Counted from the stretch's first letter, positions 1 through 8,678 are shown. The stretch is DNA of 64,000 nucleotides from Kitasatospora sp. NBC_00240 (GCF_026342405.1 NZ_JAPEMU010000001.1:8680001-8744000); one strand, 5' to 3'. Notes: generated by a model from the sequence alone, not told the origin. Program-made: numbers and translations.

Positions 1-861
1 GACAACGTCAGGAAGATCCTCGGCAGCAACATGGTGTGGCGCTCGCTGATGACCTCCCACAACCCCAACCTGGAGATCTACAACTGCGACGCCGCCAACA
101 CCCTGCCGGCCGTCCTCGCCGAAGCCCTCCTCTACACCCGGCCGGGTGTCGTGGAACTCCTGCCGGCGCTGCCCGACCAACTCGCCAAGGGCACCATCAA
201 GGGTGTGCAGGGCCGGGGCCGCGTGCGCGTCGAAAGCCTCACCTGGGACACCGCCGCCCGCACCGCCACCGTCATCCTCACCTCGGACATCACCCAGAAC
301 ATCTCGCTGGTCTGCCGCCGCGGCATCACCTCGGTCTCCACCGCGGCGACCGTCACCCCCTCCCCGCTCGGCGGGCACGCCAGGAACGTGGCCCTGACGG
401 CGGGCACCCGGACCACGATCACCCTGAAGACGCTGGCCGGGACCTACCGCCTGATCAACCGCAACAGCGGCAAGGTCCTGGACGTCTCGGGAACCTCGCA
501 GTCCGACGGTGCCCCCGTCATCCAGTGGTACTGGACCGCAGGCGCCAACCAGAAGTGGCAGCTGGTCCCCGGCTACGACGGCTCCTTCCGCCTGTCCAAC
601 GTCAACAGCGGCAAGATTCTCGACAACCCGGGCGCCTCCACCACCCCCGGCCAGGCCCTGGACCAGTGGACGGACACCAAGGCCCCCAACCAGTGGTGGA
701 AGCTCGTCCCCAGCGCGACCGCCGGGTACTACAAGCTGGCCAACGTCTCCAGCGGCCTGTACCTCGACGTGGCCGGGTCCTCCGGTGCCGACGGGGCCCA
801 GGTCGTGCAGCTGGCCGCTGCCGGCGCGACCAGCCAGGAATGGACACTCGAAGCCGTCTGA
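1..861 (+). CDS. C-terminal part of a secreted fucosidase-like glycoside hydrolase with a ricin-type lectin domain (5' truncated by window edge)
   Basis: The frame is open from the first base, so the start lies outside the window. The first ~75 residues contain the segment around PGVVELLPALPDQLAKG and a following beta-rich part, which is typical of the C-terminal domain of GH95-like alpha-L-fucosidases and related (alpha/alpha)6 enzymes. From about nt 440 to the stop there is a beta-trefoil ricin/CBM13 domain. It has three repeats, each with a YRLINRNSGKVLDV-type opening and a QKWQL, NQWWKL or QEWTL (QxW) closing motif. The family normally acts outside the cell on fucosylated glycans, and the lectin tail would bind polysaccharide. 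Substrate is inference because the catalytic domain is not visible. Confidence 0.8.
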   Translation, partial: DNVRKILGSNMVWRSLMTSHNPNLEIYNCDAANTLPAVLAEALLYTRPGVVELLPALPDQLAKGTIKGVQGRGRVRVESLTWDTAARTATVILTSDITQNISLVCRRGITSVSTAATVTPSPLGGHARNVALTAGTRTTITLKTLAGTYRLINRNSGKVLDVSGTSQSDGAPVIQWYWTAGANQKWQLVPGYDGSFRLSNVNSGKILDNPGASTTPGQALDQWTDTKAPNQWWKLVPSATAGYYKLANVSSGLYLDVAGSSGADGAQVVQLAAAGATSQEWTLEAV

Positions 862-1084
862 CCGGTGACGACCAGGGACCCCACCTCCCCAGGGTGGGCG
901 TCCTCCGCAGGCAGACCGCCGCTTCTCCCCGCCACTTTGCCCCGGCCTCTCTCGGGGTGCTGCGCCGGGTCGCCGTCCGGCCGCCGTCCTGACCCGCACC
1001 GTGCTCCGGCCGCGTTCGTCGTCGGCCCGCCCCGGTGATCGCGCCCGCTACGATGCGTGAGATCGGCAGGACAGGACGGCGGGG

Positions 1085-2068
1085 GTGCGTGGCGTGAGCG
1101 GGTACGGCGGGGGCGGGTACGGGGAGCCGGCGGGTGGTGCGGGCGGTCGGCCGCCGGCTGGGTGGCCGGGTCCGGGCTCCCCGGGCCTGGGCTCCCCGGT
1201 GCCGCCGCAGGGTTCCCCGTACGGTCCGCCGGCGGGGTATCCCTTCCCGCGGCCGGTTCCTCCGCAGGGGTACCCGTACGCCCAGCCCTACCTGCCGGGT
1301 CCGCCGCCACCCGTCGAGCCGTCGCGGGGCCGGAAGATCCTGCGCGGCGTCCGCAATCCCTTGTACGCCGCGCAGCGGGCCTTCCGGCCTTCGCGCCCAG
1401 GCGTGGTGGACGATCCGGCGGTCCGCAAGCTCCAGCTGTGGCGGACCGTGCTGGGGCTCGTCGCCTGGGTGGGCCTGACGGTCACCTACAACGCGGTGGT
1501 CAGCGCCGACGACGTCAAGGCCGTGGCGGACGACCGCCTCGACCAGAGCTGGACCAGTGTCCTGGTGCTGGTCTGCACCTTCCCCGTGGTGGTCGGCGCC
1601 TTCGTGGCGGCGGCGCGGGGCGGGCTGCGGCGCCGCTACCTGCGACGGGCCCTGCGGTCACTCGGCGCGGTGGTGGCCATGATGGCGTCCATGGGCACCG
1701 CCGCGCTCGCGATGGCGCCGGAGACGGCGGGGCTCCGGGACGCCGTCGGGCTGCCGGGAACGATCGCCCTCGGGGTGCTCTGCCTGTGGTCGGTCTGCTT
1801 CGCGCTGTACGGCATCGGCCTGTCGCTCGTGCATGTCTTCCGCACCGCGGACATCCATGAGGTGGTGCCGCCGATCCTCGCCGGCGTCCTGGTGTGGGAG
1901 ATGGCGCTCCTGGACGTCGTCACGGGCGCCTACCCCCAGGTCCCGCCGGGCGCCCGGGCGGCCTTCGTCCTCGGCGCCCCCGTCACCGTCACGGCCCTGT
2001 CCTGGTGGGAGATGCGGCGACTGCGCCGCCACCACGGACTGACGGTCCGTGCCGCGCTGGGGCGCTGA
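1085..2068 (+). CDS. Membrane protein with Pro/Gly-rich N-terminus, function unknown
   Basis: A 327-residue protein. Residues ~1-80 are low-complexity Gly/Pro/Tyr-rich, with repeats of PPQG(S/Y)PYG type, probably a disordered cytosolic tail. The rest holds about six hydrophobic helices (for example LWRTVLGLVAWVGLTVTY, VLVLVCTFPVVVGAFVAAA and FVLGAPVTVTALSWW). GTG at 1085 is used; GTG at 1094 is an equally plausible start, and an AGGACGGCGG stretch just upstream could serve either. I do not recognise a family. It stands alone, with no obvious operon partner. Confidence 0.75.
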   Translation: MRGVSGYGGGGYGEPAGGAGGRPPAGWPGPGSPGLGSPVPPQGSPYGPPAGYPFPRPVPPQGYPYAQPYLPGPPPPVEPSRGRKILRGVRNPLYAAQRAFRPSRPGVVDDPAVRKLQLWRTVLGLVAWVGLTVTYNAVVSADDVKAVADDRLDQSWTSVLVLVCTFPVVVGAFVAAARGGLRRRYLRRALRSLGAVVAMMASMGTAALAMAPETAGLRDAVGLPGTIALGVLCLWSVCFALYGIGLSLVHVFRTADIHEVVPPILAGVLVWEMALLDVVTGAYPQVPPGARAAFVLGAPVTVTALSWWEMRRLRRHHGLTVRAALGR

Positions 2069-2248
2069 CGGCCCGGCCCACCTCCCGCCGGGCCCGGCCG
2101 ACGCGGACCTGCCCGAGCGGCCGGCCGTAGGCTGAGCGTGCGGGCCGGCCGTCCGGCAACACCGGCTGCCGTCCCGCCGCTCACCGAGCGTCCGCCCCGC
2201 GCCGTCCCGGCCCGAAGTGCGGACGGCACCCCCGAAGGAGACCCCGCA

Positions 2249-2617
2249 GTGCCCTGGAAGTCCCGCCTCACCTGGACCGGCCACACCGCCGGGTACGCCA
2301 CCACCGTCCACGAGGGCCGCACCTGGCACCTGTCGAAGCACCTCAGCCCGCCGGACGACCAGGGCCGCTACAGCCCCTACGAGCGCTGGTACCTCCACGC
2401 CGACGACGGCCAGGGCCAGCCCCTGCCCGATCCCGCCAGCGGCACTCTGGGCCGCAACCGGGTCAAGGCCCTGCAGCTCGCCGAGCTGATCATCACCGGC
2501 TGGGAGAACACCTCCCAGGTGCGCCCGTCCGACGGTGTCCAGCTGTGGCGGCGTACCGCGGCGACCGACGGCGCCGTGGTCCCGCTGGACGAGCTCCTCG
2601 CCGGCAAGCACCGCTGA
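2249..2617 (+). CDS. Small conserved-type hypothetical protein, 122 aa
   Basis: The start is GTG at 2249, because GAAGGAG lies 8-9 bases upstream; the frame is open further upstream but without a ribosome site. The product is soluble and rich in Trp and Tyr (MPWKSRLTWTGHTAGYATTV at the N-terminus), with no signal peptide or membrane segment. Codon third positions are strongly C/G like its neighbours, so it looks like a real gene. I do not recognise the family. Confidence 0.6.
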   Translation: MPWKSRLTWTGHTAGYATTVHEGRTWHLSKHLSPPDDQGRYSPYERWYLHADDGQGQPLPDPASGTLGRNRVKALQLAELIITGWENTSQVRPSDGVQLWRRTAATDGAVVPLDELLAGKHR

Positions 2618-3053
2618 CCGACCGGCGCCGACCCATGGCGCGGGGCCCGCGCCCCGTGCGGGCCTTCGGGGCCGCCGGGCCCGGGCGTCCGGATCGTTCC
2701 CGTCGGCGGCGCCGCGCGACTGCCGTGCGTACCCGCTCGTCCGCCGGCACCTGCCGGGGGAGCCCTGCGGGGCGGGCCCGGTCCCGCTCGGGGCAGCCCC
2801 GTCGTACGGCGGCCGGCCGGCCCGCCCACCGGCCCGCGCGCGGGTTTTCCCAAGGAAGCCCCAAGAGCGGATCAAGGAACCGGAAAGCCGGCCGGGGCGT
2901 CCTCAGCAGCGGGCTCTCTTAGGGTGTGGGGCTCCGGGGGATTAGGCTGCCCTTTCGGGGCGCCGGCCGCCGCACCCCGGACCCGCGCCCCGAACCCGCG
3001 CAATCCTGAAACGGCGAGACCACCGTCTCGTCCTGCCACGGAGGTAACCGGCC
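2618..3053. other. Intergenic stretch upstream of the DedA gene
   Basis: 436 bases without a convincing gene. Short frames on both strands are Arg/Pro-rich shadows. The last 120 bases are slightly less GC-rich and probably hold the dedA promoter; I could not assign -35/-10 boxes. A GGAGG motif precedes the TTG start at 3054. Confidence 0.5.
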
Positions 3054-3866
3054 TTGCACATCGACGCCTGGATCGAGAGCGTCCCACCGGGCTGGGTGTA
3101 CGCCCTGATCGCGCTGATCATCGGCCTGGAGAGCCTGGGCATCCCGCTGCCCGGCGAGATCGCGCTGGTCTCGGCGGCCCTGCTCTCCTCGCGCGGTGTG
3201 GTCAGCCCGTGGTGGATCGCGATCTGCGCGATCCTCGGCGCCATCATCGGGGACTCGATCGGCTACTCGATCGGGCGCCGGGGCGGCAAGCCGCTGTTCG
3301 AGAAGCTCGGGCGGAGGTTCCCACGGCACTTCGGGCCGGACCACCTGGCGAGCGCGGAGCGGTCCTTCCAGAAGTGGGGCATGTGGGCGGTCTTCTTCGG
3401 CCGCTTCATCGCCCTGCTGCGGATCTTCGCGGGGCCGCTCGCCGGCGCGCTGCGGATGCCGTACTGGAAGTTCCTGATCGCCAACGTGCTCGGCGGCGTG
3501 GTCTGGGCCGGCGGCACGACGCTGCTGGTCTACCACGTCGGCAAGGTCGTCGAGCAGTGGCTGAAGGGCTTCTCCTGGGTGGGCCTGGTGCTTGCCGCGC
3601 TCGGCGGGGCCTTCTCCGCCTGGTTGCTGAAGCGCCGGGCCGCGAAGAGCAGGGCGGAGGACGAGGCGCAGGGCCTGCTGGACGCGGCACCGAAGCCCGG
3701 CGCCGTGCCCGCGAACGCCGTGCCCGCCGCCTCGGCCGAGCCGGCGGCGGCGCCGTCGGAGGCCGTGGTGTCGGAGGCCGTGGTGTCGGAGGCCAAGGTG
3801 CCGGGAGCTCCTGCTCCCGGTGCCGCGGCGGCCACCGCGACGGCCGTGGCGCCCGCGACGGACTGA
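3054..3866 (+). CDS. DedA family membrane protein
   Basis: A 270-residue integral membrane protein of the DedA/SNARE-associated (PF09335) family, thought to be proton-linked lipid transporters or scramblases of the cytoplasmic membrane. Recognisable features are the N-terminal PLPGE motif (SLGIPLPGEIALVSAALL), the GDSIGYSIGRRGG stretch, and the second half FFGRFIALLRIFAGPLAGALRMP with the conserved R and G residues. Four to five hydrophobic segments end near residue 200. They are followed by an Ala/Pro/Glu-rich tail with the tandem heptamer-like SEAVVSEAVVSEAK. The TTG start at 3054 is chosen because GGAGG lies about 9 bases upstream. Confidence 0.9.
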   Translation: MHIDAWIESVPPGWVYALIALIIGLESLGIPLPGEIALVSAALLSSRGVVSPWWIAICAILGAIIGDSIGYSIGRRGGKPLFEKLGRRFPRHFGPDHLASAERSFQKWGMWAVFFGRFIALLRIFAGPLAGALRMPYWKFLIANVLGGVVWAGGTTLLVYHVGKVVEQWLKGFSWVGLVLAALGGAFSAWLLKRRAAKSRAEDEAQGLLDAAPKPGAVPANAVPAASAEPAAAPSEAVVSEAVVSEAKVPGAPAPGAAAATATAVAPATD

Positions 3867-3939
3867 CGGTCCGGCAGGCGCGGCACGATAGCATCGGGCG
3901 GGAATCCCGGCGGTGACGACGCAGCATGTGGAGGGCCTT

Positions 3940-4608
3940 GTGAGCCAGCAGCAGTGGGACGCGGTCGACGACTACTTCGCCGAGACCCTGATCGGCCACG
4001 ATCCGGTGCTGGAGGCCGCGACGGCCGCCGCCACCGAGGCCGGGCTGCCGCACATCGCGGTGGCGCCGAACCAGGGCAAGCTGCTGCACCTGCTCGCGCT
4101 CACCCAGGGCGCCCGCCGGATCCTGGAGGTCGGCACGCTCGGCGGCTACAGCGCGATCTGGCTGGCCCGCGCGCTCCCCGCCGACGGCACCCTGATCACC
4201 CTGGAGATCGAACCCAAGCACGCCGAGGTGGCCCGCACCAACCTGGAGCGGGCCGGCCTCGGCAAGGTCGCCGAGGTCAGGCTGGGCCCGGCCGCGGACT
4301 CCCTCGCGGCGCTGGAGGCGGACGGCGTGGAGCCCTTCGACCTGGTCTTCATCGACGCGGACAAGCCGAGCAACCCGGAGTACTTCGCCCGGGCGCTCAA
4401 GCTGACCCGGCCCGGCTCGCTGATCATCGTCGACAACGTGGTGCGCGGCGGGGCCGTCGCCGACGCGGACAGCGCCGACCCCAGCACCATCGGCACCCGG
4501 CGGCTGCACGACCTGATCGCCGCCGAGCCCCGGGTGTCGGCGACCTCCGTCCAGACGGTCGGGGCGAAGGGCTACGACGGATTCACGCTGGCCCGCGTAC
4601 AGGGCTGA
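3940..4608 (+). CDS. SAM-dependent O-methyltransferase (caffeoyl-CoA / catechol OMT family)
   Basis: A ~222-residue class I methyltransferase of the O-methyltransferase 3 family. It would transfer a methyl group from S-adenosylmethionine to a hydroxyl of a small aromatic or CoA-linked substrate, with a divalent metal. Motif I is ILEVGTLGGYSAIWLARAL. The metal/SAM acidic residues are in LVFIDADKPSNPEYFARAL, and LIIVDNVVRGG forms the next strand. GTG at 3940 (MSQQQWDAVDDYF) is preferred because GGAGGG lies 4 bases upstream; GTG at 3913 is an alternative. The next gene starts 20 bases downstream, so the two are probably co-transcribed. Confidence 0.88.
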   Translation: MSQQQWDAVDDYFAETLIGHDPVLEAATAAATEAGLPHIAVAPNQGKLLHLLALTQGARRILEVGTLGGYSAIWLARALPADGTLITLEIEPKHAEVARTNLERAGLGKVAEVRLGPAADSLAALEADGVEPFDLVFIDADKPSNPEYFARALKLTRPGSLIIVDNVVRGGAVADADSADPSTIGTRRLHDLIAAEPRVSATSVQTVGAKGYDGFTLARVQG

Positions 4609-4628
4609 ACCACCTGAGGAGCGAGAAC

Positions 4629-5531
4629 GTGCGGATCGGACTGCTGGGCACCGGCCCTTGGGCGGAGCGGGTACACGCTCCCGTGCTCGCTGAGCACCCC
4701 GGAATCGAGTTCGTGGGCGTGTGGGGGCGGCGGCCGGAGGCGGCCGAGGCCCTCGCCGAGGCCCACGGCGTACGCGCCTACCCCGACGTGGACGCGCTGC
4801 TCGCCGACGTGGACGCGGTCTCCATCGCGCTGCCGCCCGGCGTCCAGCCGGACCTCGCGGTCCGTGCGGCCGAGGCGGGCTGCCACCTGCTGCTGGACAA
4901 GCCGGTCGCGCTGACCGTACCGGACGCCCGCCGGCTCGCGGCCGCCGTCGCCCGGCACGAGGTGGCCTCGGTGGTCTTCTTCACCGTCCGCTTCGGCGGC
5001 GAGCAGGGCCCCTGGCTGGAGAAGCAGGCGGCGGTCGGCGGCTGGTTCACCGGCCGCTCCGACTGGCTCGGCTCGGTCTTCGCGCCCGGCAGCAGCAGCC
5101 CGTACGCGGCCTCGCCCTGGCGCGAGGAGAAGGGCGCGCTCTGGGACGTCGGCCCGCACGCCCTGTCCGTCCTGCTGCCGGTGCTCGGCGACGCGACCCG
5201 GGTGACGGCGGCCGCCGGCCCGCGGGACACCGTCCACCTGGTGCTGCGGCACGAGGGCGGCGCGTCCAGCACCCTCGCGCTGAGCCTGACCGCACCGGTG
5301 GAGGCCGGCGGAACGTGCATGGAGCTGCGCGGCAGCGCCGGCGTCGCGCATCTGCCGGAGCGCGGCGAGGGCCCGGTCCGGGCGCTGCACCGCGCGGTGG
5401 ACGCGCTGCTCGACTCGGCCCGCACCGGCACGCCGCACCCCTGCGACGCCGCCTTCGGGCTGCGGGTGGTGGAGATCCTGGCCGGCGCCGAGCAGTCGCT
5501 GCAGACCGGCGGGCCGGTGGACGTCGGCTGA
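4629..5531 (+). CDS. Gfo/Idh/MocA family NAD(P)-dependent oxidoreductase
   Basis: A ~300-residue protein. The N-terminal Rossmann fold begins MRIGLLGTGPWAERVHAPVL (GxGxxxxxxH form). The family EKP motif appears as LLLDKPVAL near residue 90, so the usual Glu is Asp here. The second half is the alpha/beta C-terminal domain; residues DVGPHALSVLLPVLGD match the family's conserved DxGxHxxD region. These enzymes oxidise or reduce sugars, inositols and related compounds. The GTG start sits 9 bases after a GAGGAGCGAG ribosome site and 20 bases after the methyltransferase stop. Confidence 0.87.
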   Translation: MRIGLLGTGPWAERVHAPVLAEHPGIEFVGVWGRRPEAAEALAEAHGVRAYPDVDALLADVDAVSIALPPGVQPDLAVRAAEAGCHLLLDKPVALTVPDARRLAAAVARHEVASVVFFTVRFGGEQGPWLEKQAAVGGWFTGRSDWLGSVFAPGSSSPYAASPWREEKGALWDVGPHALSVLLPVLGDATRVTAAAGPRDTVHLVLRHEGGASSTLALSLTAPVEAGGTCMELRGSAGVAHLPERGEGPVRALHRAVDALLDSARTGTPHPCDAAFGLRVVEILAGAEQSLQTGGPVDVG

Positions 5532-5633
5532 CCTGAGGCCCGGCCCCGACGGCCGGCGCGGGACGGCGTGCGCACAACGTCCCGCGCCGCACGCCGCCCG
5601 CAGCACGCCCGCCCGCGGGGTGTGCCGCGCCCC

Positions 5634-5864
5634 TCAGCGCCGGCCGCCCCAGAAGCGGTACTCGTGGTAGTACCGGCCGATCGGGTCGAACCAGTCGGTG
5701 AAGGCGAACAGCATCACGGTGCCCGCACCACCGAGCAGCAGGCCGAACACGGCCGCCGCGCCGAGCAGTCGCAGCAGCGCGAAGAACGGACCGGCCGCGC
5801 GCCGGGACGTACGCCGTAACGTACGCCGAGACCCCCGCCCGGCCGGTCCGGTGCGTTCCCCCAT
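5634..5864 (-). CDS. Small single-pass membrane protein, 76 aa, unknown
   Basis: The ATG at 5864 follows a purine-rich GAGGGGGGC site, so the longer upstream frame is not used. An Arg-rich basic N-terminus is followed by one long hydrophobic segment (FFALLRLLGAAAVFGLLLGG, continuing as AGTVMLFAFTDW) and a short Tyr/Arg tail. It is most likely a small inner-membrane protein. It lies convergent to the oxidoreductase gene and shows no recognisable domain. Confidence 0.6.
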   Translation of the reverse strand: MGERTGPAGRGSRRTLRRTSRRAAGPFFALLRLLGAAAVFGLLLGGAGTVMLFAFTDWFDPIGRYYHEYRFWGGRR

Positions 5865-6326
5865 GACGCCCCCCTCGCTGGCCCGCCGGAATCCGGTGGT
5901 GCACCGAGCATCGCCGCTCCCGTCCGGCCGCACCAGTCAACGGACTTGCAGTGAGGCCGAGTTGTGATGCGTCCGCGCCATCCTCGTCACCGGCCCGCGG
6001 CAACGGGCGGGGGAGGCTCAGCGGCGGTGGACCGGTGCCACTCAGGGCGGCCTGGAGGGCGGCGGGAAAGCTCCGGGCCTCGGCGGCGAACACGTCGGGG
6101 GCGGCGGTGAGGACGTCGGGGGCGGCGGTGAGCACGAGGTGGTCGGCGACGCCGGTTGCCCCGACGGCCACGGTCTCCGTACGACTTCGCATGCGGAGAG
6201 CACAGGGGGCCCGGGTCGCGGTCCTGCACGCATCCGCGCCGCCCGCCGGCCCGGAGGTCGCCCGCGTACTCCCGCCGCACAACCCGTGGCGCCCGGCAAT
6301 CGGGTGCACCGATCGGGGAGGGGGCG
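5865..6326. other. Intergenic stretch with a 21-bp duplication
   Basis: No gene is supported here. A minus-strand frame from 6192 has plausible-looking protein (repeating LTAAPDV) but runs without a stop straight through the gene at 5634-5864. At 6091-6132 a 21-bp unit (CACGTCGGGGGCGGCGGTGA and its near copy) occurs twice in tandem. The right end leads into the regulated promoter at 6327. Confidence 0.4.
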
Positions 6327-6374
6327 TTGACAGGGCACCCCCCTCGGCTGAATGCTAAGCAAGCGCTTAGTCAC
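6327..6374 (+). promoter_or_regulatory. TetR-controlled promoter of the phosphotransferase/acyl-CoA dehydrogenase operon
   Basis: A -35 TTGACA occupies 6327-6332. A -10-like AATGCT lies at 6351-6356 after an 18-bp spacer. An inverted repeat CTAAGC-AAGC-GCTTAG at 6355-6370 overlaps the -10 box. The 23 bases 6352-6374 recur exactly, on the other strand, at 21255-21277 beside the TetR gene, and the nine bases TTGACAGGG are shared as well. Bases 6358-6371 fit the KstR2-type consensus AnCAAGnnCTTGnT (recalled from the literature) at all but one fixed position. Its position implies repression by occlusion. Confidence 0.8.
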
Positions 6375-6424
6375 CCGGTGGGGCCTCCGCCGGGCGGACC
6401 ACCGAAACGCTTGGGAGCGAGCCG

Positions 6425-7453
6425 ATGTCCGACACCCCCGCCGACCCGCCCGGTCTGGACCTGGCGCGGCTGCGCGTCCACCTGGACCGCGAGCTGCCGG
6501 GCCTGGTCCGGGGCCCGCTGCGGGCCGAGTTGATCGAGGGCGGCCGCTCCAACCTGACGTACGTCCTCTCCGACGGCGCGTCCAGCTGGGTGCTGCGCCG
6601 GCCGCCGCTCGGCCACGTCCTCGCCACCGCGCACGACATGGGCCGCGAGTACCGGGTGATGACTGCCCTGCGGGCCACGCCGGTACCCGTGCCGGACACC
6701 CACCTGCTGGTCGAGGACACCGAGGTGATCGGCTCCACCTGGTACCTGATGTCGTACGTGCCCGGTGTCGCCCACCGGGACGCCGCCGCGATCACCGCGC
6801 TCGGCCCGGAGCGGGTCCGGGCGCTCGGCCTCGGCCTGGCCGAGACCCTGGTCCGGCTGCACGCCATCGACCCGGCCGCCGTGGGCCTGGCCGACTTCGG
6901 CCGCCCCGAGGGCTATCTCGCCCGTCAACTGCGTCGCTGGAGCACCCAGTTGGCCGCCTCGCGGAGCCGTGAGCTGCCCGGCGTCGACGAGTTGCACGCG
7001 CTGCTCACCGAGCGGCTCCCCGACTCCCCGGCGCCCACCCTGGTGCACGGCGACTACCGGCTGGACAACGTCCTGGTGGACGGTGAGGACCGGATCACGG
7101 CCGTACTGGACTGGGAGATGTCCACCCTCGGCGACCCGCTCACCGACCTCGGCCTGCTCGTGATGTACACCGAACTCGCCGGCGCGGGCGGCGGGATCAT
7201 CCCGGCCGCCGCCACCGCGCCCGGCTACCCGGCCGCCCCCGAACTGGTCGCCCGCTACGCCGAACTCTCCGGGCGGGACGTCTCCACACTCGGCTGGTAC
7301 GTCGCCTTCGCCTCGTTCAAGCTCGCCGTGGTCGCCGAGGGCATCCACTACCGCTACCAGCAGGGCAAGACCCTCGGCGCCGGCTTCGAACGCGCCGGCG
7401 AGATGGGCCCGATCCTGGTCGACCACGGCCTCGCGGCCCTCAAGGAGCACTGA
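6425..7453 (+). CDS. Phosphotransferase family protein (APH fold), LvaA / ACAD10-kinase-domain type
   Basis: A 342-residue kinase-like protein of the aminoglycoside-phosphotransferase superfamily. An ATP-binding loop-like GGRSNLTYVL is at the N-terminus, the catalytic loop is VHGDYRLDNVLVD, and the metal-binding segment is VLDWEMSTLGDPLTDLGLL. This subfamily accompanies acyl-CoA dehydrogenases. It forms the N-terminal domain of human ACAD10/11 and is LvaA in Pseudomonas levulinate catabolism, where it phosphorylates the 4-hydroxyl of 4-hydroxyacyl-CoAs. Here it is the first gene of a four-gene operon and is separated by a single base from the dehydrogenase. An antibiotic-resistance role is unlikely from this context. 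The exact substrate is inference. Confidence 0.88.
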   Translation: MSDTPADPPGLDLARLRVHLDRELPGLVRGPLRAELIEGGRSNLTYVLSDGASSWVLRRPPLGHVLATAHDMGREYRVMTALRATPVPVPDTHLLVEDTEVIGSTWYLMSYVPGVAHRDAAAITALGPERVRALGLGLAETLVRLHAIDPAAVGLADFGRPEGYLARQLRRWSTQLAASRSRELPGVDELHALLTERLPDSPAPTLVHGDYRLDNVLVDGEDRITAVLDWEMSTLGDPLTDLGLLVMYTELAGAGGGIIPAAATAPGYPAAPELVARYAELSGRDVSTLGWYVAFASFKLAVVAEGIHYRYQQGKTLGAGFERAGEMGPILVDHGLAALKEH

Positions 7454-7454
7454 C

Positions 7455-8678
7455 ATGGACTTCTCGTACGACGCCCGCACCCTGGAGCTGCGCGAGCGGC
7501 TGCTCGCCTTCATGGACGAGTACGTCCACCCGGCCGAAGCCGTGCTGGAGGAGCAACTCGCCGACCCGGCACGGGATCACTGGGACATCCCGCCGGTGGT
7601 CGCCGAACTGCAGGCCCAGGCCCGCCGGCTGGGCCTGTGGAATCTCTTCCTCCCGGGGGAGGGCGGAGCCGGCCTGACCAACCTGCAGTACGCGCCGCTC
7701 GCCGAGATCACCGGCCGCAGCCCGCACCTGGCGCCCGCCGCGCTCAACTGCGCCGCGCCCGACACCGGAAACATGGAGTTGCTGGCCCAGTTCGCCGACG
7801 CCGACCAGCGCAAGCAGTGGCTGGAGCCGCTGCTGAACGCCGAGATCCGCTCCGCCTTCGCGATGACCGAGCCCGAGGTGGCCTCCTCCGACGCCTCCAA
7901 CATCGCCACCCGGATCGAACGCGACGGCGACGAGTACGTGGTCAACGGCCGCAAGTGGTACATCACCGGGGCGATGAACCCGGCCTGCAAGATCTTCATC
8001 GTGATGGGCAAGACCGACCCGTCCGCCGAGCCGCACCGGCAGCAGAGCATGATCCTGGTGCCGCGCGACACCCCCGGCGTGACCGTCCGGCGCGGCATGC
8101 GGGTCTTCGGCTACGACGACGCCGACCACGGCGGGCACGCCGAGATCACCTTCGAGGACGTCCGGGTCCCGGCCGGCAACCTGATCGGCGAGGAGGGTTC
8201 CGGCTTCGCCATCGCCCAGGCCAGGCTCGGCCCCGGCCGGATCCACCACTGCATGCGGGCGATCGGGATCGCCGAGCGTGCCCTGGAGCTGATGTGCCGC
8301 CGCACCCTGGAGCGGGTCGCCTTCGGCCGCCCGCTGGCCGAACAGGGCGTCGTGCAGGACTGGATCGCCGAGTCCCGGGTGCGGATCGAGCAGGCCCGGC
8401 TGCTGGTGCTGAAGACGGCCTGGCTGATGGACACCGTCGGCAACCGGGGCGCCCACACCGAGATCCAGGCCATCAAGATCGCCACCCCGCTCACCGTGGA
8501 GTGGATCCTGGACAAGGCCGTCCAGGCGTACGGCGCGGCCGGCGTCAGCCAGGACACCCCGCTCGCCCAGCTCTGGGCCGGCAACCGCACCCTGCGGCTG
8601 GCCGACGGCCCGGACGAGGTGCACAAGCGCTCGCTGGCCCGCCGGGAGCTCAAGCGGTACCGGGAGGCCGGGCGATGA
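7455..8678 (+). CDS. Acyl-CoA dehydrogenase, ACAD10/11 (LvaC) type
   Basis: A 407-residue FAD-dependent acyl-CoA dehydrogenase. The FAD/substrate motif FAMTEPEVASSDASNI, the WYITGAM segment and the C-terminal ADGPDEVHKRSLARREL are those of the ACAD10/11 branch. In that branch the enzyme works with a 4-hydroxyacyl-CoA kinase, removing the phosphate so that 4-hydroxyacyl-CoA becomes an intermediate of beta-oxidation. The gene starts one base after the kinase stop and ends inside the start codon of the next gene (ATGA), so it is translationally coupled to both. Length is normal for the family. Confidence 0.9.
   Translation: MDFSYDARTLELRERLLAFMDEYVHPAEAVLEEQLADPARDHWDIPPVVAELQAQARRLGLWNLFLPGEGGAGLTNLQYAPLAEITGRSPHLAPAALNCAAPDTGNMELLAQFADADQRKQWLEPLLNAEIRSAFAMTEPEVASSDASNIATRIERDGDEYVVNGRKWYITGAMNPACKIFIVMGKTDPSAEPHRQQSMILVPRDTPGVTVRRGMRVFGYDDADHGGHAEITFEDVRVPAGNLIGEEGSGFAIAQARLGPGRIHHCMRAIGIAERALELMCRRTLERVAFGRPLAEQGVVQDWIAESRVRIEQARLLVLKTAWLMDTVGNRGAHTEIQAIKIATPLTVEWILDKAVQAYGAAGVSQDTPLAQLWAGNRTLRLADGPDEVHKRSLARRELKRYREAGR

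Noticed and set aside
5047..6309. Long minus-strand frame with protein-like part near 6040-6192 (repeating LTAAPDV)
   Set aside because: It runs without a stop through the better-supported small membrane gene at 5634-5864 and antisense to the oxidoreductase; the repeat comes from a 21-bp DNA duplication.
6425..7453. Aminoglycoside resistance kinase
   Set aside because: The APH fold is present, but the operon with three acyl-CoA dehydrogenases and the subfamily motifs point to acyl-CoA metabolism.
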